Shown here: in pieces, positions 36,051-49,200 of the stretch
Position numbering within the stretch: the first letter of the stretch is position 1
Layout of the letters: the number at the start of each line of letters is the position of its first letter
DNA from: Larus michahellis
Lineage: Eukaryota > Chordata > Aves > Charadriiformes > Laridae
Length of the DNA stretch: 64,000 nt
Assembly: GCF_964199755.1 (NCBI RefSeq)
Contig: NC_133901.1
Span: 50,999,324 to 51,063,323, forward strand
Direction: 5' to 3'
Position numbers and translations under genes: made by a program
The notes under the pieces: model-generated
Databases searched by the model: none
Told to the model about the DNA's origin: nothing
The model's input: only the letters and a program-made list of their open reading frames with translations

Positions 36051-39000
36051 ATGGAGCTCCTGGGAGCAGCCACTGTTGTCCTCCTGGTTTGCATTGCTTG
36101 CCTGCTCTCCATCACAGCATGGAGAGGGAGGTCTGGAAAGGGGAAGATGCCTCCGGGACCAGCTCCCCTTCCCATCCTAGGTAACTTGCTGCAGGTGAAA
36201 CCAAAGGACTTGGCCACAACCCTCCAGAAGGTGAGGCCACTTTCTTCTTCTCTCTTACTTTCTTCTGTGGGCAAGAAGTGTGTGGGACCTGTGCGTGGGG
36301 ACAGTCTGTGACCATAGCTTGATAAGCAGCTATCCCAGAGGAGCAGAAAAGCCATGAGGATCTCAGCTGCTCCCCCGCACTGCTGTTGTCATTGTTGCAC
36401 AGGGCCTGATAGCTGGGAACCCTCTCCACACCTATATTTGTCAGGAGAGGACAAAAACTTGACGTTGCCGGTCTGTGAGGCTGCACTGCCTGCCGTGGGA
36501 TGCAGCAGCAAGGCCACTTTTCAACTCCTCCTCCCGCTCTGCTCCATGGCCATCTTCTGTCTTGCGTTTTGACAGCTCAGTGAAGAGTATGGACCAGTGT
36601 TCACAGTGCACCTGGGCTCTGACCCAGTGGTGGTGCTGCACGGACATGATGTGGTGAAAGAAGCCTTGGTTGATCGCGCGGACGAGTTTGCTGCCAGAGG
36701 ACACATGCCAATAGGAGACAGGGCGAACAACGGATTAGGTATGTTTGCTGAGTGAGCTCCTTCTGAGGAGAAGGGAAGGGCTGAGCGTTCATTTGGCAGA
36801 TCAGGGCTGGAATGTACCACGCAGGAGGGAGGACTGTGGGGAGTGGGTGGGTCCTACCTGGAGAAGGGAAGGCAGAGTGGGCTGTAATTGCTGCCTTTCA
36901 TCACCCAAAGCGGGTAGTAGAGAAATGGAGTCAGATTGATCTTAGTGATGTGCAGTGAAAGGGCAAGCGGCAACAGCCCCCAGCTGCAGCAAGGGGAATT
37001 ATGTGCAGATACGAGCGATGAATTGTTCACAAGGAGGTTGGGCATGTGGTGGAGAAGGCCAAAAGCAGGCAGGTGGACTACAGTACCTCCATAGAGTGTC
37101 TCCAAACCGCAGTACTCTATGACACTACCGTGACAGTGCTCTCCCAGGGACAGGATTCGCTCTCACTGTGAGCCTCTGTTCATCTCACACCCAGCACACC
37201 CAAGCCAGGTCTTTGCTCTTCCTTCTTCCTCTGCAGGGATTATTTTTAGCAACAACCAGGAGTGGTTACAAGTCCGTCGGTTTGCTCTCAGCACTCTGCG
37301 CAACTTTGGAATGGGGAAGAGGAGCATTGAAGAGAGGATCCAGGAGGAATCTGAGCACTTGCTAGAAGAGATCAACAAAACAAAGGGTATGCTACAGTTT
37401 CAATATGGCTTATGTTTGCAAGAAAAAGGACTGTACTAAGGGAGACCCATGTCTTTAGCATAGAATATAATTAGCACGTGCTTTGTCCATGCACCAGCTG
37501 CCCCTCGTTACAGAGCAGTAAATAATTCCGTGATCACATACTGTTCTTTTTGGGGACCCTTCTGTGTTGTTCAGAGACTCTGTTCTGGTATTTCCACTAA
37601 CAACCAGAGCCCAGGTTACCCACAGTAGCCATGAGTAGCCATAGTTGGTTTTCTTTATGGTTTGTAACTTTTCTGAAATCCCAGGAACGCCTTTTGACCC
37701 AACCTTCACGCTGAGCTGTGCTGTCTCCAACGTCATATGCTCCATTGTCTTTGGGAGACGATATGACTATAAAGACAAGAAGTTCCTGGCCCTGATGAAT
37801 AACATGAACAACATCTTTGAGATGATGAACTCCTACTGGGGACAGGTACAATCCAGTAGGCATTTTAGTGTGTCAACATTCTCCTAGGGGAGCAGGGAGC
37901 CTTCCTCCCAGTGAAGTCCCATCTCAGTTTTCTAAGTAGGACCCCGTCAGTGCTTTGCTGCACAGGAGGGAATTCATTCAAGAGCAAGACGCAGCCTCAC
38001 CAATGGAGAGCTGAGGGTGCTTCCCCCTAGTCCTGACACCCTTCTTCTCTGCCTAAGGTTCCTACCACTAAGCAAGCCCCTACTGCCCTGTCAGACTGCC
38101 CAGCCTCACCGCCCTTCTGCTTGTCTCAGTTGAGAGGGTTGTGAACTTCCTAGGCTTTTTGGTAATATCAAAGGATGGGGCAATGGTCATGCTAGGGACC
38201 CTCCTGTTTCTTTCTTTCCAGCTCTACCAGATGTTCTCAAATATCCTGGATTACTTGCCTGGCCCACACAACAAAATATTCACAGAATTTGATGCTCTAA
38301 AAGCCTTTGTGGCAGAGGAGGTGAAGATACACCAAGCCACCCTAGATCCCAGCTCCCCTCAGGATTTCATTGATTGCTTCCTCACCAAAATGCAGGAGGT
38401 AAGGAGACAGCGTACAGCCCCAGCTCATCCCCAACACACCTACACTGAGCCCCTTCCCTCTCCTAAGTAACACAGGCATTGGGATGATCCCTTCCCAGGC
38501 AGCTAGGCTGTGCAGTGGGAAGGCACCAGCAATACCCCAGATATTGCCTGTGCTAGAGCTTATAGCTCTGGGTCTGCACACTCACCAGCCCCTACCTGCA
38601 CCTTCTTGGACAGCAAGACCTTCATCTGCTCTCACTGAAACACAGGGATGTGTGCAGTCTGGTCTTGCAGTTCTTCCACTGGAAAGCAGTTAGCACAGCA
38701 AGGGCAGACATGCAGCTACGTACCATTTGGTGCACAGCTTGAAAGAAGGCCGCGCTGGTGTTGAGCTTACTGCACAAAGAGAGCATTGCAATGTCCCAGG
38801 TGGCTGCTGCAGCTTAGCAGAGAAATGCAAGAGCTCTGGGTGAGAAAGAAGGCCTGGGATGACACAAGAAAGGGCCACTTTTCTCAGCCCAGCCAGAGAA
38901 ACAGCCCAGCCTTTTCCCTAGGAGAAAGAGCACCCCAATTCCAGTTTCCACATGAAGAACCTGATAACCAGCACCTTCGACTTGTTCATTGGCGGGACTG

Positions 39001-41870
39001 AGACAACTAGCACGACTGTAAGATATGGGCTTCTGCTTCTTCTCAAATACCCGAAGATACAAGGTACCAGTCTGTGACCTCTTCCTCTCTAGCTGTTCCC
39101 CTGGGCTGGGCACGCGTCTAGCACCGTATCCTTCTCCCAACTTTCCTCCTCTCTCTCGCACATTTTACCCAAATGGGCAAAGTCCTTGCACTGTCATTCC
39201 CCAGGGTAGGCATTAGAGATCCCTCAGCTTCACTGGCATCATCATCAGCTGCACTCCCTTCACAGCCAAGGACTTGACTGTGTGTCTTTACCGCCCAGTA
39301 CTCCTATTTAGTCAAGTCACTGGGAGGACATTCTTTGCATGGGCCGCAGTGGAACTGTGTTCTAGTCGACACCAAAACCAACATCAGTGCTCCTGTCACC
39401 TGTGATGTGTGATTTGTGGGCAGCTTAGGGCAACCTGTTTAGGTAGGTTTGGTTTTATTTACCCATTTTATGGTTTGTGCTTCTCATGACAGAGAAAGTT
39501 CAAGAAGAGATTGACCGGGTAGTAGGACGATCACGAAAACCTTGCGTGGCTGACCGGACCCAGATGCCCTACACAGATGCGGTGGTCCATGAAATCCAGC
39601 GCTTCATCTCCCTCGTCCCCCTGAGTGTCCCTCGCGCTGTGACCAAAGACCTCTGCTTCAGAGAGTATGTCATTCCCAAGGTTAGTGGGCAAGGTCCCTC
39701 AAGTTCGGCAGCACTTTTGCTCTTAGGCTGGCAGTTACAAGCCAGAAGCTAGAAGTGCAGTGGCCTGACCTAGTATCACCCAGCCCTTCAGGAAGGTGTT
39801 ATCCTCAGGCTCCTGTAGCTCACTTGCAGCCCCTTGCTGCCACTCCGTGGGCCAAGACTGGAACAGTAGCTCTGCCCAACACCTTTGCTCACTTGCTCCG
39901 CAGCTTTATCCATCTGCAGAAACACGGTGGGTTCACAAAAAAAACAGAGCAGTGACTCCTCACACAAAAGGCAGCAAAGCCATGGAACTGCTCACCACCC
40001 TCCAGGAGAGCCTGTGCGCATGCCTGGAAGCAAAGTCAGTTGGTGGTTATTGAGCACAGAAAACCCCAGAGCCACAAAGTGCTGAAGACTACGTTTGCAA
40101 TCAAGGGAACGAGCAAAACCTCTTTGCCTGTTTTTACACACTTCTTGAGGCAGTCACTGCTGGCCATTGCCAGAGGCAGGCTGATGGGCTACAGCAACCC
40201 ATGGCCTGGCCTGTCGCAGCAGCGCTCGTTGCTCTTCTGGCTGACTGTGTACAGCAGGGGAACAGCAGCACACAGGCTGTTGGCCTTTTAATTTTCAGCT
40301 GTCTGTGTAAAATCAAAAGGCAGGACCCAGGGACCTGCTCAGCTTCTAGCAGATGGCTCTTGTGTCATCACTGTTGGATTACTTATCTCACACCCCCACC
40401 AATGGCTGGTCAGGAAGAGGGAAGGAAGAGGACTGTGGCAGAAGAAATTTGTCAGGAGACGGGAAAGCAACCTTTTGCTTTTCGGGGCTCACAGAAAAGA
40501 AGGAACATCTACAAGTTCATTAGGGTGAAACACTGAGAAAGAGGAAGAATTAGGTGGGGTGTCCCCAGATGACTAGAGCAAAGTGAGGATAAATGGTCCG
40601 AAAGTGAGAGGGAGCATTCAGGAAGATCAGCCAACAATTGTCCCTGCTGTCCCATCTAGCAGGCTCTCCCTAAAGCTGCCTCCCCAAAGGCAAGGTCCCC
40701 AAAAGGAAACCAAAGGCACTAGTAGGACTGTGCTGGGATGCTCAGTCTTAACTTGGCAGGCAGTTGGATTAAGTGACCTAACTCACCTCCCCTTCATATT
40801 CTGCTCTTCTCCTTGTGTTATCTCAGGGCACCACAATCTTTCCTGTCCTCACTTCTGTCCTCCACGACAGTAAAGAGTTTCCAAACCCAAATGAGTTCAA
40901 CCCTGGACACTTCTTGAACGAGAACGGCACCTTTAGGAAGAGCGAGTTCTTCATGCCCTTCTCAGCAGGTAAAGCACTGGCTTTCTCTCTCTTCCTCTCC
41001 CTGTCGCCGTCGTCCTCCTCCCCCTCTGGGGACCATTCTGCCTTTCCCTATAACACACACTCCCTCTTCCCAGCGTGGTCCCACCGGTGCTTCCATAGGG
41101 CTCACTGCTCTCTGGATAACCCCTCCCTGATGCTCCATTCCCCAGCTGCACCTCCCATCGTGTTCAGGCCTGGAGGCTTCTCAAACCTCCTACTGGGAGT
41201 TGCCGATGTAATGATGTGAATGGGATCTATTGACGCTTTCTAAAAAACCTGTCACCTTCCGACACAACCACCAAAGTCATCCTTAACCATCCTCTCTTTC
41301 CATGGTAGTTGCACTTTTCCCAGCACCTCTTAAGTACCTCTCGGGCTACACGGAACCACTCACCTACCAATAGCCCCTACCCTCTGTTTTCTCATCTGTG
41401 CTTCATGTGCCCTTACTCTCTCTCACCTTGCCCTCTGCAACGCCCCCTCTATGCTCAAGACTTCTTCTGCTCTTGTTCTTCCTTCACACACCCAACCAAA
41501 CTGCCAAGGGTGGGCGTCCATCTTTCTCCAACAAACTATTCTCTTGCAAACGTCCTTAGTAATCCCGACAGTCGTCTCACTGCTGGAGCTGTATCTGGTA
41601 AATAAAGCTGCCTAACATACCTGCTTAGTACAAACTCTTGTCTACTTGGCAACACCTGTCGAGCACTATTTGCTGTTTTCACTTCCAGGGAAGCGAATAT
41701 GCCCCGGAGAGAGCCTGGCACGCATGGAGATATTCCTACTCATGGCCATCATCTTGCAGAACTTTACCTTGAAGCCTGTCGTTGACCCCCAGGAACTCAG
41801 CATAACCCCAACACTGAGTGGGACAACCAACGTACCTCCTGCCTACCAGCTCTGTGCTGTCCCCCGCTAA
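36051..41870 (+). CDS. CYP2C: CYP2C-like cytochrome P450, copy C (A301G, S212M, I181V)
   Basis: Exons are 36051-36230, 36576-36738, 37237-37386, 37685-37845, 38222-38398, 38922-39063, 39493-39680, 40827-40968 and 41689-41870. The 494-codon frame and all P450 motifs are intact. It is the most distinct copy. Exon 4 has V at 181 and M at 212 (ATG where copies A and B have TCG). Exon 6 has GGC for GCC, changing the I-helix motif from AGTETT to GGTETT at 301. The family consensus allows A or G at that place, so the enzyme should still be active. By alignment, 301 matches CYP2C9 Ala297, which lines the pocket above the haem (SRS4), so a change in substrate or regioselectivity is possible. Confidence 0.95.
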
Positions 41871-42256
41871 AAAGCACAGAAACTCTTTCCACGGTATCCT
41901 GAGCCTGGCTACTCCTTTTACATCTGCCTTACTAAAACCAATGGCAGAAGCATTGGCGCACCTCCCTAAGGCTTCCAGGAAGACAGCCCAAACACAGGTG
42001 CACAGAGTAGGCACCTTCAAAGCCTCCTGGAACTGCTCTACCACATCCCAGGGAGGCCCTGGGTGACATTGCAACCTGTTGCACTGATGCTCTCTCTGTG
42101 CGCTCCTTGAGTGCAATGGCTGCATCAAATAGCTGATTTTCTCACACACACAGCTCCCATGGCTGCCCACGACCTGCTTCTCCTGCAGCATGTGTCCCAC
42201 CAAGAGCAGCATGCTTTGCAGATGGTTAGCGCTGCACGTGTGTACATTAATGACCC

Positions 42257-42262
42257 AATAAA
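42257..42262 (+). terminator. CYP2C poly(A) signal, copy C
   Basis: AATAAA 387 bases past the stop at 41870. Confidence 0.75.
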
Positions 42263-42597
42263 GAAAAATCTTTTTATGATTATTTGAGCCATTATTTCCT
42301 TTGGGTTGGGGCAGCACCCCATCCGCCCCATGGTGGGTAAGGAACAGCTGAGAATGACGGGAAGTTGCCATCACAGGGGGTAAGTTCTGCAGCTGGAGTT
42401 GTATTCTCTTCCCACTTTTCTTGGGCATATCACTTCATCTCCCTTATGGTCTGGACTCCTTCTGCTAAATGAAAAGAGCGCATCCCTGTCTTTGCAGGCT
42501 GTTGGGAGAAGCTCAGCCACCTGAGCCATGGGGACTGCAAACAACTCTCTGGCTGCTCTTTCCTACCATCAGAATCACTGCGAGGATTTAGATGTTA

Positions 42598-42603
42598 TTT
42601 ATT
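42598..42603 (-). terminator. Poly(A) signal of the minus-strand terminal exon, unit C
   Basis: Minus-strand AATAAATAAC, 282 bases past the stop at 42885-42887. Confidence 0.5.
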
Positions 42604-42884
42604 AAAATGAATGAACTTAAATTTAGGAGGACAGCAAAACCAACTCTCCCAGAGACCTTGGGTATTCCAGGGGAATCTCATTTAGCTTCTGCATCTCAGA
42701 GGCGTCACTGCAAACAAGTTCTTCCCCTCTCCAAAGTCTCTTTTGTCCTGTCCTCTGTAGAATTTCATGTACGCACAAAGAGAAAACTCTCTTCTTCATA
42801 AACTGCAACCGCGCGACCCCTGGTTTCCAGGAAAAGGATCGTGTCTGTTATCTCTAGTCACAGCCCCTACTCGGTGCTTTTCCT

Positions 42885-43119
42885 TCAGTGACAGGGTGGA
42901 TGGTTTTCATAAATGGATTCCACCACAGGTGGCTCTCCTCTGGGCTTATTTGTCCTCACGGGCTTTGCTTGTGTTTGGATGTCTGGTTTGCAGCGCTTGT
43001 CTTGATCTTCATTTACGTAGGTATTTCTTGTCCCCTGCATCATGGTCATATAAAAGTCCCAGAGGTAAAATACAATTCCTGTGATGGTAGTCACAAGGTA
43101 CTCGGAGACCTTGTGAGTA
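42885..43119 (-). CDS. Orphan 3'-terminal coding exon, unidentified gene, unit C
   Basis: It is identical in its coding part to the exon in unit A. It lies between the CYP2C 3' UTR and the solo LTR, and would end the minus-strand transcript that starts near 46230. Confidence 0.5.
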
Positions 43120-43402
43120 CTGCAGAGAATACAATATGCAGTAGTTTCCACCTCTCTTTGGAAACGTTTGGTGGTATTTTGAGTAAAATATCATATTTGC
43201 TCACATCCCAGGTTCATCCCTCCTTCTCCCTCCATTTTTGCCCACGCAGGATGCAGCTTTAATGCCTGTGTACTCTAAAACAATGGCAAACCATTGCTGG
43301 CCTCTCATCTAGGATTGCCTCAAATGGACAGAGGTGCAACCAGAAAGAGCAGTCACGTAGGATCCCCAGGCAAGCATGGGGAGAGACCTTACCATGAGCT
43401 CT

Positions 43403-44461
43403 TGTATTAGTTTTGTGTGGCAAGGTGTTGGTAGCAGGGGGGCTATAGGGGTGGCTCCTGTGAGAAGCTGCTAGAAGCTTCCCCTACATCCGATAGAGCC
43501 CATGCCAGCTGGCTCCAACATGGACCCGCCAGTAGCCAAGGTCGAGCCCATCAGTGACGGTGGTAGCACCTCTGGGATAACATATTTAAGAAGGGGGGAA
43601 AAAAACAGCCCAGCAACTGCAGCTGGAGAGAGGAGTGAGAATATGTGAGAGAAACAGCTCTGCAGATGCCAAGGTCAGTGAAGAAGGAGGGGAGGAGGTG
43701 CTCCAGGCGCTGTAGCAGGGATTCCCCTGCAGCCCGTGGTGAAGACCATGGTGAGGCAGGCTGTCGCCCTTGCAGACCATGGAGGTTCATGGTGGAGCAC
43801 ATATCCACCTGCAGCCTGTGGAAGACCCCACGCTGGAGCAGGCGGATGCCCAAAGGAGGCTGTGACCCTGTGGGAAAGCCCACGCTAGAGCAGGCACCTG
43901 GCAGGAGCTGTGGCCCCATGGGGAGAGGAGCCCATGCTGGAGCAGGTTTGCTGGCAGGACTTGTGACCGTGTGGGGGACCCACACTGCAACGGTCTGTTC
44001 CTGAAGGGCTGCAGCCCGTAAAAGGGACCCATGCTTGGATGGGACCCCGTGCTGGAGCAGGGGAAGAGTGTGAGGAGTCCTCCCCGTGAGGAGAGAGGGG
44101 CGACAGAGACAACATGGGATGGACTGACCACAACCCCCATTCCCCATCCCCCTGTGTTGCGCGGGGAGAGTAGGTAGAGAATTTGGGCATGAAGTTAAGC
44201 CTGGGAAGAAAGGAGGGGTGGGGGGAAGGTGCTTTAAGATTTGGATTTATTTCTCATTATCCTACTCTGATTTGAATGGTAATAAATTTAACTAATTTCC
44301 CCAAGGTGAGTCTGTTCTGCCTGTGATGGTAATTGGTGAATGATCTTTACCTCAACCCATGAGTCTTTTGTTATACTTTCTCTCCCCTGTCCAGTGCAGA
44401 GGGGGAGTGATAGAGCAGCTTTGCTGGGCCCCTGGTGTCCAGCCAGGGTCAACCCACCACA
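43403..44461 (-). mobile_element. Solo avian ERV LTR, unit C
   Basis: GCTCT flanks at 43398-43402 and 44462-44466. A few substitutions relative to the other units lie near its 5' end (minus strand), around 44369 and 44406. Otherwise it is the same fossil. Confidence 0.85.
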
Positions 44462-44595
44462 GCTCTGTAGGGCTACCCTTGAAGCCAGTCCTGCATTTAG
44501 GAACGCACTCAGCAGCACCGGTACACACCAATACTGCTCTACCAGGGAAGTAAGGAATCCCAGTTCACGGCTCCTCCAGGAGGAGGCACGCTTAC

Positions 44596-46182
44596 CTGTG
44601 TTACCAAAGTAACAAGGCTTCACCCTGTCCCTAGGGTCATAGCAGCAGCCTCGCTCTTCACAGTCTCCCTGGCTGATAGGCAAGGAGGCACACAGCAGCC
44701 GGTCTTGGCTGAGGACAGCAGAACAGACACCACTGCTTGGAGCATCCAGGGCTGGAAGAAACAGCAGGAGTTTGCAGCTAAGGCACAAGGAGCAGGGGGG
44801 TAAAGACACAGAGGACACTGCTGGCAGATGTCTTGGTGACTCTGCATGCAAATCGAGGGAAGTTAGACTCAAGTGAGGGTGAAACACACAGCCTGGAGCT
44901 GGCACGGAAGCCGGCTTAGAAGGGACCTGCATTCCCTGGAACAGAGACTCCCCCTGAAGCCACTCACAAGAGACTAGACTGTATGGGATCTGTCAAGATA
45001 AAGTATTCCGCATCAACTCTGGTAGTTTGGAAAAATCATTGTACCCAATCTCCAGCTCAGTCCCTGAACTTGCAGGGATCGATGCAGTCAGAACATGTCT
45101 AGGAAACATAAGGAACATTCACCTGCTGACCCTGCAGAGGAGGCACAAGCCCTCAGCAAGTTGGTGGCTCTTCTGTCTGAAACCCTTCTCCAGGGAGTCT
45201 TCTGCACAGCAGTAAGTCCCTCTGCCCAGCCCCAGACTGACTAGGAACAGACATCCAAAAGGAAGGGCACTCATCACCACAAGATACAAGCGGGACTTCC
45301 TAATGAGCTGTCAGTCTTACCAGGAAGGTCCACAGGGCACCTGAGCAGCTTCTCTTCATGAAGAACCTTTTGTCCAGCATCGTCTGTTCCTTCAAGCCCA
45401 ACCAGCATGAGGTAATTGCCATCCTAGGGGAGAGCCACACCAGTCAGGGCAGCCAGAGCAGCAGTAGCCACAGTCCCAGCAGAACCCCTAAGGTCACTCA
45501 CCCATTCAAAGACATAACAGCCAGTATAGGAGACCAATACTTTCCTGGAGCCATCTGGAGTCCCAGATACCAAGAGCCCACACTCAGAGTCATTCTGCAG
45601 AACGTGTGCCTCCCCCTCGGTATCTAGGGAAAGAGGAGACAGCAGCAGAGGTTTCAGCATCCCACGTTGAAGACGGGGTCCGCTACAATCCTACCCTTCT
45701 GTCGGAAAAAAGGCCCTAGCCAGTATTAGGGGCTGGGCCAGCAGGGGTGTGTGAGGGAAGAGCCAAGACCCAGCAGCCAAGACCATCTAGATCGAGGCAC
45801 GGCACGCCACCAAAGCCCGTGACTGCTAGGTCATACAAACAGCCCCCTGGTTACACAAGATGCACTGAAGCCGTTAGACAACACTTCACATCAAAGCTGC
45901 CCCTTTCTCCTCATTCCAGGCATACACCTGCACTGTGCCAAAATACAGCAATAAGAAAGCCTCTTGACACCACCCTCACTTACCCCAAGTAGTCAGCACA
46001 AAGGAAGCGTTCCCTTCCCAGCCTGGAGGTAAGGTGAACTGCAGGCTTTCTTGGCCACAAACCAGCAGGGTGGGATCAGAAAAAACACTACCCTGAGCCC
46101 CCACAACCCAAACAAGGGGACCAAGAAAGCCCCAGAAGAGCACAGCTCCAAATGCAGCCCTAGACTGCCCTGCAACACCCAT
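44596..46182 (-). CDS. ZP4: ZP4-like gene head, exons 1-4, 3'-truncated, copy 3
   Basis: Exons on the minus strand are 46182-45984, 45623-45502, 45423-45321 and 44751-44596. Frame, signal peptide, ZP-N and trefoil cysteines are all kept. A single intron 1 change (G for T near 45732) is the main difference from copy 2. Confidence 0.78.
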
Positions 46183-46227
46183 CCTGCTCTCTTGCTAAGC
46201 ACCATAAAGCAGCTGCTCTCAGCCTAG

Positions 46228-46236
46228 CCTTTTAAA
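46228..46236 (-). promoter_or_regulatory. Candidate TATA box of the ZP4-like gene, unit D
   Basis: Minus-strand TTTAAAAGG, 46-54 bases before the ATG at 46182. Confidence 0.45.
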
Positions 46237-49200
46237 TTGCAGAGCCAGCTGGGACCAGAAATTCCCAAAGTGTCCAGGTGGACCCAGCCCAGCAGTTTAA
46301 CACCTTCCATTGCTCTCACCTGGCTCTGAACCCGGCGCAATCTGCTTGCACCCTTTGAAGGTGTGCAAGCAGGAGCTGCGCTTATGTCAAGAGACGAGCC
46401 TGCATTCATATCACTAAGCTGAGAGGAACTCCTCTGTGCAATTTACTGTCCAGCCCCAGGAGGGTCTTCAAACCCTTTTTTCTCACCCCGAGTTCTTCCC
46501 GCTGCTGGCCCATGCAGGAGATCCACCAGCTTTTCCCCATGTACCCTACTGCTGCTCTAATTGCTCATTACATGGCATGAGTGCAAGAAGCTGCGTGACA
46601 ACGCTCTTTTGCTCTTTTAAAGGAGCCGCCGCTTCAAATGCCGGACATGGGGTGCCAACATAGAAGCACAGAAATAGCCCTCCACATGAAATCTGTGGAA
46701 AACTGTGGCGCTCGGGCAGGCTTTGCACCCCTAAAAGGAGGTGATTCCCCTTAAACGGTCCTGGCTGTGGACTACAGCCCCGTTTGCAGTCCAGGGCTGT
46801 TCCGGGCATGGCTGCTAGGTGGCAGGACCATGTGCTCTGTGGGACACCCACCCCCAAAGGCTGGCCAAGTGGGCTGACAGGATGGGCCTGAGACACAGGT
46901 AAGGGGAGCCTCTGTAATCCCAGAGAAAGCCTCTGCCTGCCAGCACCCATCGCCTGCCTGTACCTGCAGCGTGTCTCACGTAGAGCCTTCTCTCTCCCTC
47001 GCCACACATCGGGCTACAGCACCCCCACTGAGTAAAAGCCTTATTTCCATATGGGAAGGCCATCTTTCCGTACAGATGTTTCTGTATTCACGCAATGGAG
47101 GCGTGGATGTCTTCACGCTGCTGCAGGGGTGGCACGCACATAGTTGGTGCGTGCGTTTTTGTGCCCTGCTTTTTGCAGCAGCAGCGCTGGCATAGCCTGT
47201 GCCGCCGTGTTCTTTTGTAATCTGTTTATTTCTTTGGGACTAGATCATCCCTAGATCGTCTAATCTTGACCCTTAATAACGCACTGCCGTTGGTAGCCAC
47301 CCACACTCCTGCTCTCAGCAGACCCTCCGGACGGCTGCCCAGCCCCACGCAGCAGGCAGCGTGCCCACCCCTCCAGCCAGCCCTCAGCAGCAGGCACGGG
47401 TCATAGCTGAGTCCAAGGGAGGTGTTTCCTTTGCTCTTCCACCTTAGCCCACAGCCCGTCGCTCCTCTACAGCAGCACAGGATGCCGTGATCCCAGCCGG
47501 CCAGCCGGGTGAAGAACGTCACTGTGCCTGCCCTGCGCGCTGCTTCTTTCATGTACCAACCAGGAGAGCTGTTCCACAAAGTACAAGACCTTTCCCGCTG
47601 CTCTGCCCGGCAGAGACTGAAGCAAATGGATCTCGACAGGCTGCCTGCGTGGCTGCTGTTTGAGCCGCGCTCACGAACCAAATGGGCTGGTCCCAGCGCC
47701 TGCCTGGGCACCGGGCAGCCACAGTGGAGAGGAACCTGGGGAAAACATTTGGACTTTGGCAGGGAGGGAGGCTTCATCTCTGTAGACGCTTGTGCCAGGA
47801 CAGCTTGCCCAAATCTCACAGCCACCGTGTGACTGCTGAATGCTTCACTTCACTGCATTATCTGCTGATAAATGGGTAAAAAATAACAAATAAATGAAGC
47901 ACTTTGGAGCTATAGAGATAGCTTTCATTACACTTTAACCCACCAATACTTTGTTTATGCTCATAGGAAAAAGTATCTACAGGTACGTGAAGAATAACTC
48001 TCTGTGAAACAACACTGGGAACGCTGTAGATCCCCCAGGCAATACCTGTGCTGAGAACGGTTTCAGGTAAGTGCCCTTTCCTAATTTCGACGCGCAGACA
48101 CTTGACAGCTGTGTTGGAGGACGTGGAGATGGGAGGTGATGAAAATGAGCCTGAAATTCACGGAAACGAGATGCTTTGTTCAGAAGAAGTTGGGATAGGC
48201 AGCGGAAAGCAGCTTGGCTGAGAGGAAACAGGCAGGTCTCTCTTCCTCGCAAATCTCTTCCTCATCCATTTAATAGTTCTCACGCAGTACAGTGACCCAG
48301 CTGTAAGCACCAGTTTAGCTAGCACTCAAGACCACCACAAACAGGACGACGCAGAAGATGAAGGTAGGGCAGGCAACAAATCTCTGTAGGCCACTAGCCT
48401 GAAGCTGACCCCAGCAAGCTAAAATCTTCCTGGGATATCCATCAGGAGAATCCTCTCCTCCTAACAATTTTGAGCCTGGAGACTGGGACAGACATAGCGG
48501 CAGTGTAGGAGTAGCCCTGGCTGTAGAAAGCTCTCTAGAGCTTCTGTGGAAAGAAAAGTAAGTATTAAGCACCACCACAAAGAAGTGCTGGAAAGAGGCG
48601 TAGAAAATGCCCTGCGCATTGTGGGAGTGCCTCTGACGAGATCGCAGTGTCTGGCTTGTACTGTGCACCATATGTGGCACAAACTGGCAGTGCATGGAGG
48701 AGAGGCTCGGTCAAAACAATCCTCCACAGAAGGTGAACAGTATTTGCCGACAGCAGGGACATCCACACCAAGCTTCCCGGGGATGAGGGGTGCTGGCAGC
48801 ACAGTGGGCAGGAGAGGCATTTTGCAGTGCCACCTTCTGAATCAAGGTCCAAAAAGAGAAGGCTCAGGCAGTAAGCCTTCTACACAACCATGGCAGTTTT
48901 GCTTCAAGCTTGTGCTTTAGTTTAGAAAAAAAGAGAAAAAGCTACAACACTGGCAGCCTTTTCTTTGACTATCCCCAATAGGTGCCTCCAATTAACTTAA
49001 AACCAAAGCTCCTGGTGAAGATGGAGAGGAGGGCATTTCAGCCTGGCCTTCCTGGACTTTCACGTGAACGGAGAGGACAGAGCAGTCCTGCCTACTCTTA
49101 GCATCTGCAAACAGAAGTGAGTACTCGGAAAACCCTGGAATACTACTGTGACATGAAAAGGTCTGTGTTTTCCCACAGGGACGGGTCTGAGTGACTAGTC

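Larger units (their letters stand above)
30201..45281. repeat. Tandem unit C of the array
   Basis: This 15,081-bp copy has the same length as unit B. It holds the densest set of private substitutions, from about 35380 to 37740. They span the CYP2C upstream region, intron 1, intron 2 and exon 4. Elsewhere it is nearly identical to its neighbours, as expected if that block was acquired by conversion from another copy. Confidence 0.97.
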
